From assembly GCA_910575445.1 (NCBI GenBank), contig CAJTFW010000009.1:1-64000 (forward strand): 64,000 nucleotides of DNA, given 5' to 3'. A program made the translations under genes and the position numbers. This document shows, in pieces, positions 60,007 through 64,000 of this stretch. Source of the stretch: Lachnospiraceae bacterium. Its GTDB lineage: Bacteria > Bacillota > Clostridia > Lachnospirales > Lachnospiraceae. The notes below the pieces were generated by a model that searched no databases, had not been told where the DNA came from, and was given only the letters and a program-made list of their open reading frames with translations. Each line of letters opens with the position of its first letter. Position 1 is the first letter of the stretch.

Positions 60007-61857
60007 ATGAAAATCACCGAATTTCGCATCAAAAATTTTAAATCCATCCACGACCTATACCTAAAGGACATCCAAAATGCCCTGATTCTAGTTGGTCAAA
60101 ATAATACTGGAAAGACCACAGTACTAGATGCTATCCGCGCTGTTGGTGGAGAATATACGATTCGCCCGGAAGATTTTCGGGAAGACGGCGCCAGTATTGA
60201 ATATATGGTTGCACTCTCTATCTCAGAAGATGATCTAAGACTTCTGCACCGCAAAGGGATTGTCAGCCAATATCGAAGATGGGAAGCATGGCTTTCGGAT
60301 TTCCAGAGAAAACTTCCTTCTTTTACCAACCAGTTGCTTACCTTTACGATGTCTGCCAATCGGGAGGGACGCATCCGCTATCAGGATGGTTTCCATAAAA
60401 ATAATCCTTATATCCCGGAGGTATTTCCCAAAATCTATCATGTGGATACCGAGCGCCGTGTTGAGCAGCTGCAACAAGACCTTTGGCTCTTACAGGAAGA
60501 TGAGATTTTACAAAGGATGCGCACACAGTGTTGTATCTTTAATCAGGCCCGCACTTGTACACAGTGTTTTAACTGCATCGGCCTGATTGAGCAAAAAAGC
60601 CCCAAAGAGTTAGATGTCTTTGAGACCTCTAAGCTGCTTGACTACAAGCTATACCAGCTTAATCTGGATACCTTTGCCAAAAAAGTCAATAAAAGTTTTC
60701 ACAGAAACGGCGGCAGAGAAGAAATTCACTACTCTATGAACCGGGACGTTGAGAAGATTCTGCAAGTGACGACAGAAATCTGGCAGCCAGCACAGCATCA
60801 GACCTGCCCTATCTCCCGAATGGGAAAAGGGATGCGCTCTATCTATCTCTTTTCACTTCTTGAAGCCTATACAGAGATGGAAGAAAGCTTGCCAAGCATC
60901 CTGATGATTGAAGACCCTGAGATTTTTCTGCATCCTAGACTTCAGAAAGTCTCCGGGAAAATCTTATATCGCTTATCTCAGAAAAACCAGGTGATTTTCA
61001 CAACTCACTCTCCCAATCTGCTGCCAAACTTTAAGACGCAACAGATTCGGCAGGTTGTCATCAAAAAAGATGGCTCCTCCGGTATTCGCGAAAAGACGGA
61101 TATCAGTGCTATTCTAGATGATTTAGGCTATACCGCCGGTGACTTGATGAATGTCAATTTTGTCTTTATCGTGGAAGGCAAACAGGACAAATTCCGTCTT
61201 CCAATTCTGCTAAAAAAATACTATGCAGAGACTACCGATTCCCAGGGAAATCTTCTGCGCATTGCCATTATCACCACCAATAGTTGCACCAATATCAAGA
61301 CCTATGCCAATCTCAAATATATGAACCAAATCTATCTGCGTGACCAATTTCTGATGATTCGGGACAGTGACGGCAAAGACCCCATAGCCCTGGGGAGACA
61401 GCTCTGCCACTATTATGAAGAACGCAACTTAGAAGATTTGGATAAGCTTCCAAGAGTTCGCCCGGAAAATGTCCTGATTTTAAAATATTATTCCTTTGAA
61501 AATTATTTTCTAAATCCAAGTGTGATGGCAAAGCTTGGCATAATCGAATCCGAAGAATCCTTCTATCAGATTCTTCTTTATAAATGGAAGGAATATTTAC
61601 ATCGCATTACAAGCGGAAAACATCTGGTAGAGATTCTTGGAAAAGACCTTGAGACTATCGAAGATATCAAAGAACATATGGAAGATATCAAAATCTATCT
61701 GCGTGGACATAATCTATTTGATATCTTCTATGGCAGATACAAAGAAAATGAAACAGAGCTTTTAGAGCGCTATTTAGAATTAGCTCCAAGAGAAGACTTT
61801 GGGGATATTCTTGCCTCACTGGAGCATTTTCCATATTTTGAAAGTCGGAAACGATAG
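60007..61857 (+). CDS. OLD-family ATPase with Toprim nuclease domain
   Basis: A 616-aa protein. SMC-like ATPase: FRIKNFKSIHDLYLKDIQNA, Walker A VGQNNTGKTTVLD, Walker B LMIEDPEIFLHPR and the H-loop TTHSPNLLP. The C-terminal part holds Toprim-like residues (FVFIVEGKQDKFRLPIL with Glu, LMIRDSDGKD with DxD). A Cys-rich insertion CCIFNQARTCTQCFNC sits at about 178-193, possibly a metal knuckle. Solitary OLD (class 1 type, no UvrD partner seen). Likely DNA-acting, possibly anti-phage. Confidence 0.82.
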   Translation: MKITEFRIKNFKSIHDLYLKDIQNALILVGQNNTGKTTVLDAIRAVGGEYTIRPEDFREDGASIEYMVALSISEDDLRLLHRKGIVSQYRRWEAWLSDFQRKLPSFTNQLLTFTMSANREGRIRYQDGFHKNNPYIPEVFPKIYHVDTERRVEQLQQDLWLLQEDEILQRMRTQCCIFNQARTCTQCFNCIGLIEQKSPKELDVFETSKLLDYKLYQLNLDTFAKKVNKSFHRNGGREEIHYSMNRDVEKILQVTTEIWQPAQHQTCPISRMGKGMRSIYLFSLLEAYTEMEESLPSILMIEDPEIFLHPRLQKVSGKILYRLSQKNQVIFTTHSPNLLPNFKTQQIRQVVIKKDGSSGIREKTDISAILDDLGYTAGDLMNVNFVFIVEGKQDKFRLPILLKKYYAETTDSQGNLLRIAIITTNSCTNIKTYANLKYMNQIYLRDQFLMIRDSDGKDPIALGRQLCHYYEERNLEDLDKLPRVRPENVLILKYYSFENYFLNPSVMAKLGIIESEESFYQILLYKWKEYLHRITSGKHLVEILGKDLETIEDIKEHMEDIKIYLRGHNLFDIFYGRYKENETELLERYLELAPREDFGDILASLEHFPYFESRKR

Positions 61858-61877
61858 CCGACAAATGTTATATAAGA

Positions 61878-62414
61878 TTACATCTGTCCAGCCAATACCA
61901 CGCTGGCTGCAATCCCGGCAAATGTACTAAGTAGTGCCCCTGCAAGTGTCCAGCGGGTCTTGGTCACTTTGGCAGTTAAGAAATAGACGCTCATCGTATA
62001 GAAGACCGTCTCTGTACATCCCATCATAATCGAAGCAATCAAACCAATATAAGAATCCGTTCCATAGGATTTATAGATATCAAGAGCCAGAGAAGTCGCC
62101 GCCGAGGAGGAGAACAGACGAATAATCGCAAGTGGAATCAGCTGCACCGGAAAATGCAAAAGCTCTGCCAATCCAATCAGATATTCTGCCACAAAATCCA
62201 AAAACCCCGAAGCCCTAAGCATCCCTACTGCTGCCATCAGACCTACCAAGGTAGGCAGAATCTTCAAGACCGTCTTTCCCCCGTCCGCTGCCCCGCTGAC
62301 AAATTCATCATAGACAGAGACTTTCTCTGTTAGCGCATAGGCGATAATATAGAAAATAATCAGAGGGATGATAAAATCAGATAGATAATAAAAAAATGTC
62401 ATAGCGGCTCTCAT
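61878..62414 (-). CDS. spmB: Spore maturation protein SpmB
   Basis: A 178-aa membrane protein with a nucleoside-transporter gate domain: LSDFIIPLIIFYIIAYALTE, LKILPTLVGLMAAVGMLRAS, FSSSAATSLALDIYKSYGTD and MGCTETVFYTMSVYF. Linked in Bacillus to spore core dehydration with SpmA. The tRNA cluster lies upstream, so spmA is not adjacent on this side. Convergent with the OLD gene. Confidence 0.88.
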   Translation of the reverse strand: MRAAMTFFYYLSDFIIPLIIFYIIAYALTEKVSVYDEFVSGAADGGKTVLKILPTLVGLMAAVGMLRASGFLDFVAEYLIGLAELLHFPVQLIPLAIIRLFSSSAATSLALDIYKSYGTDSYIGLIASIMMGCTETVFYTMSVYFLTAKVTKTRWTLAGALLSTFAGIAASVVLAGQM

Positions 62415-62472
62415 ACGCTCTTTTTCCTTAAATCTATGCGAAAGTTACAAAAAATATGTATCCCCTTAAAAA

Positions 62473-62557
62473 CGTTTGCGGAAGGATTCGAACCTTCGGT
62501 GCGTTGCCGCACACCACCTTAGCAGGGTGGAACCATCAGCCACTCGGACACGCAAAC
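62473..62557 (-). tRNA. tRNA-Ser (anticodon GCT)
   Basis: An 85-base class II tRNA. Acceptor GTTTGCG/CGCAAAC, TGTCCGAGTGGCTGA D-arm, anticodon loop CTGCTAA, a long variable arm, and T-arm GAAGGTTCGAATCCTTC. CCA is not encoded. Confidence 0.95.
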
Positions 62558-62563
62558 GGAAAA

Positions 62564-62646
62564 TGGATGGGGCAAGACTCGAACTTGCGATGTTTCTTTG
62601 TAACGGATTTACAGTCCGCCGCCCTCGCCGCTAGGCATACCCATCC
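62564..62646 (-). tRNA. tRNA-Tyr (anticodon GTA)
   Basis: An 83-base class II tRNA. Acceptor GGATGGG/CCCATCC, anticodon stem-loop GGACTGTAAATCC, a variable arm and T-loop GTTCGAGTC. Six bases upstream of tRNA-Ser; the two are probably co-transcribed. No encoded CCA. Confidence 0.95.
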
Positions 62647-62659
62647 TTGTTTTTTCTGC

Positions 62660-62914
62660 TTATGCACCAATCTTTTTCTGTGAAGTTTCGTCAATAGCCA
62701 GAATATCATCTAACCTTACTTGTAATACAGATGCTAACACCACCAGATTATCTATGGTTGGAAGCGCCACTCCCTGTTGCCACTTGTAGATGGCCTGTGG
62801 CGTGGCAAAACCAAAAATATCCTGCAGATTTCTAACGGTCAGCCCTGCCTGCTTTCGCAGTCTGTGAATATTCTGTCCGGTTCTTATCATATTGATGGTT
62901 GGCAGATTTACCAT
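62660..62914 (-). CDS. Small XRE-type regulator within the tRNA cluster
   Basis: An 84-aa helix-turn-helix protein: NIHRLRKQAGLTVRNLQDIF, then FATPQAIYKWQQGVALPTID (recognition helix) and a tail with QVRLDDILAIDE. AGGAGG precedes the ATG at 62914. It lies between tRNA-Lys and tRNA-Tyr on the same strand. Targets unknown. Confidence 0.8.
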   Translation of the reverse strand: MVNLPTINMIRTGQNIHRLRKQAGLTVRNLQDIFGFATPQAIYKWQQGVALPTIDNLVVLASVLQVRLDDILAIDETSQKKIGA

Positions 62915-62958
62915 GATTGTTTACCTCCTGTTATCATATTTCCATATCCAGGCGGCTA

Positions 62959-63031
62959 TGCTCCATATGAGACTCGAACTCATGACTCCTCGATTAAAAG
63001 TCGAGTGCTCTCCCATCTGAGCTAATGGAGC
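62959..63031 (-). tRNA. tRNA-Lys (anticodon TTT)
   Basis: A 73-base cloverleaf. Acceptor GCTCCAT/ATGGAGC, TAGCTCAGATGGGAGAGCA D-arm, anticodon loop CTTTTAA and T-arm ATGAGTTCGAGTCTCAT. No encoded CCA. Confidence 0.95.
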
Positions 63032-63033
63032 GT

Positions 63034-63067
63034 AAAAAAACCGCCTACCTCATACAAGATAAGCGGT
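63034..63067 (-). terminator. Terminator of the small transcript at 63130-63264
   Basis: ACCGCTTATC pairs imperfectly with GGTAGGCGGT and is followed on the minus strand by TTTTTTT, just before tRNA-Lys. Confidence 0.65.
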
Positions 63068-63129
63068 GCAGTCATCTATGCTCTACACTTGGTTGGCTTT
63101 TAAATATTGCCATCCCAATATCACACAGT

Positions 63130-63264
63130 CTATCGCCTTTTTCTTACCTGATATGAGTGCATCTTAACTAGACTCTGTCCTTTTTCTTTACTGAACAGTG
63201 TCTGATAACGTTTACTATACAGGTAATACACAAATCCATTTGCAGCGAAATCAACGGTTGTCAT
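63130..63264 (-). CDS. Candidate 44-aa basic peptide
   Basis: Forty-four residues, MTTVDFAANGFVYYLYSKRY followed by a Lys/Arg-rich half ending KRR. AAGGAAA lies about eight bases before the ATG, and a good terminator follows 60 bases after the stop. No family recognised. The rest of 63068-63369 shows no other gene. Confidence 0.4.
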   Translation of the reverse strand: MTTVDFAANGFVYYLYSKRYQTLFSKEKGQSLVKMHSYQVRKRR

Positions 63265-63369
63265 GAGCGTTTCCTTTCTGGACTTATCTGGTCCGTTTCG
63301 TTTTAACTGTAATTACTATAACATGAATTTTCTGGTTTGTCATTATACTGGTAATATAATTTCTCTATC

Positions 63370-64000
63370 CTAGTTCTGAGAAGTAAAAAATGGACATCTC
63401 TTACCAATGCATTGGTTATTTTGTGATGAAAAATTGCATACGATTTCAGATTTCTCCATTTCTATACCAAAGTGCTGATTCACAAAATCAATCGCAGACT
63501 GGATAGAAAGAAAAGAATCCCTTTTGCAACAACGCGGCCCTCCAATTGTTCCTATCCTATCAAGTGCTTTCGATGTCATCTTATGGGATAATGCAAAAGG
63601 TTCCTTTTCTAGAGGCGTAGACTTTGAAATGATAGATATAAACATTCCTGAACTAATTCCCGCACCACAGGCACCCCAAAAGCCACAGGCACCGCCGGGA
63701 ACACTTTTTCCACGATTTATCATCTCAATAAGTGCTTCATGTAAATTAATATCTCCACCCGCATTTTTAAATGCGGTCAAAAGGGAGGCACCAACCATAA
63801 CATGATGTTCTGGTCCATGCATATGGCAAAATGGCAATGTCATCATTTTTTCAATGATAGTTATAGGATTTTTAGAGGTTTCATTTATGCACAGACTAAT
63901 AATGCTATCAAGCCCCTGCATATGACAGTCATTACAGACATAATGCCCTTGCCTACATCTCGTTTTGCTATTTTCTTTTTTGTGGCATATTTCACACTCC
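63370..64000 (-). CDS. DUF5714-like Cys-rich protein (5' end beyond window)
   Basis: At least 210 residues; the frame stays open to the window end. The upstream part, CEICHKKENSKTRC and GHYVCNDCH, is a Cys-rich knuckle that belongs to the protein, so the Met at 63921 is internal. The rest has PFCHMHGPEHHVMVGASLLT, SVPGGACGFWGACGAGIS, GGPRCCKRDSF and a CIGKRCPFF end. This matches the DUF5714 pattern of anaerobes. Many Cys/His suggest a metal site; function unknown. Confidence 0.72.
   Translation of the reverse strand, partial: ECEICHKKENSKTRCRQGHYVCNDCHMQGLDSIISLCINETSKNPITIIEKMMTLPFCHMHGPEHHVMVGASLLTAFKNAGGDINLHEALIEMINRGKSVPGGACGFWGACGAGISSGMFISIISKSTPLEKEPFALSHKMTSKALDRIGTIGGPRCCKRDSFLSIQSAIDFVNQHFGIEMEKSEIVCNFSSQNNQCIGKRCPFFTSQN

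Noticed and set aside
61878-62414. SpmB read as a nucleoside transporter
   Set aside because: The gate-domain protein is too short for a transporter and matches SpmB in length and motifs.

Overview
The window looks like chromosomal DNA of a low-to-mid GC, spore-forming anaerobic Firmicute, most likely a Lachnospiraceae-type gut Clostridium. The grounds are a type II fatty acid cluster with FabK and a FabT-type regulator, a large Alu-domain-bearing SRP RNA, BofA, YaaL and SpmB (sporulation-linked genes), a Gram-positive Tad pilus locus without a secretin, and tRNA genes without encoded CCA. No rRNA gene or species marker is present, so the genus is not fixed.

Layout. 0-3.7 kb: the end of a dispersed repeat, a GlsB-type membrane protein, a decayed cyclopropane-fatty-acid synthase (cfa), a DUF4230 protein, an unknown small protein and a GH13 oligo-1,6-glucosidase. 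3.7-9.6 kb: fatty acid synthesis on the minus strand (fabH; acpP-fabK; fabD-fabG-fabF-fabZ), with FabT-like boxes TTTGATTNTCAAA in front of each of the three units. The likely cognate MarR/FabT regulator lies at 54.2-54.7 kb. 9.7-11.8 kb: an SDR and a divergent ROK regulator sharing operators. 11.8-16.5 kb: operon pfk-dnaX-ebfC-recR-galM, then the SRP RNA. 16.9-22.1 kb: an AT-rich accessory block with an FtsX-like permease, a lactococcin-972-like secreted protein, a 240-bp MITE-like repeat, PadR, an M56 sensor/BlaI pair and a small membrane protein. 22.2-30.7 kb: GGDEF protein, methyltransferase plus PLD-helicase pair, Dus, MmcQ, TadA, an unknown protein, RsmA and TatD. 31-35 kb: an AT-rich type III restriction-modification operon (XRE-Mod-Res). 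35.3-45.4 kb: a membrane-gene remnant, a membrane protein with a RyR-like C-terminus, an FHA protein and a complete Tad pilus operon, including a 56-aa Flp pilin. 45.5-54.7 kb: BofA, YaaL, KtrA/KtrB-type potassium uptake, a NERD protein, a sigma/XRE pair, MetRS and a DUF885 peptidase overlapping fabT tail to tail. 54.7-55.1 kb: a second cluster of the repeat. 55.1-59.6 kb: sucrose uptake (scrA-scrB-scrR) with two palindromic LacI operators. 59.6-64 kb: a type I toxin-antitoxin candidate with a 26-aa toxin, an OLD-type ATPase/nuclease, SpmB, three tRNAs (Ser, Tyr, Lys), a small XRE protein, a candidate 44-aa peptide and a DUF5714 gene cut by the window end.

The main biological threads are: lipid synthesis under probable FabT control, together with a dead cfa gene; several separate defence or conflict elements (type III R-M, PLD-helicase with methyltransferase, OLD nuclease, RyR-domain protein, bacteriocin-like gene, type I toxin); and a dispersed hairpin-forming repeat at three or four sites. 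Domain and family calls come from reading motifs by eye; no database search was run.
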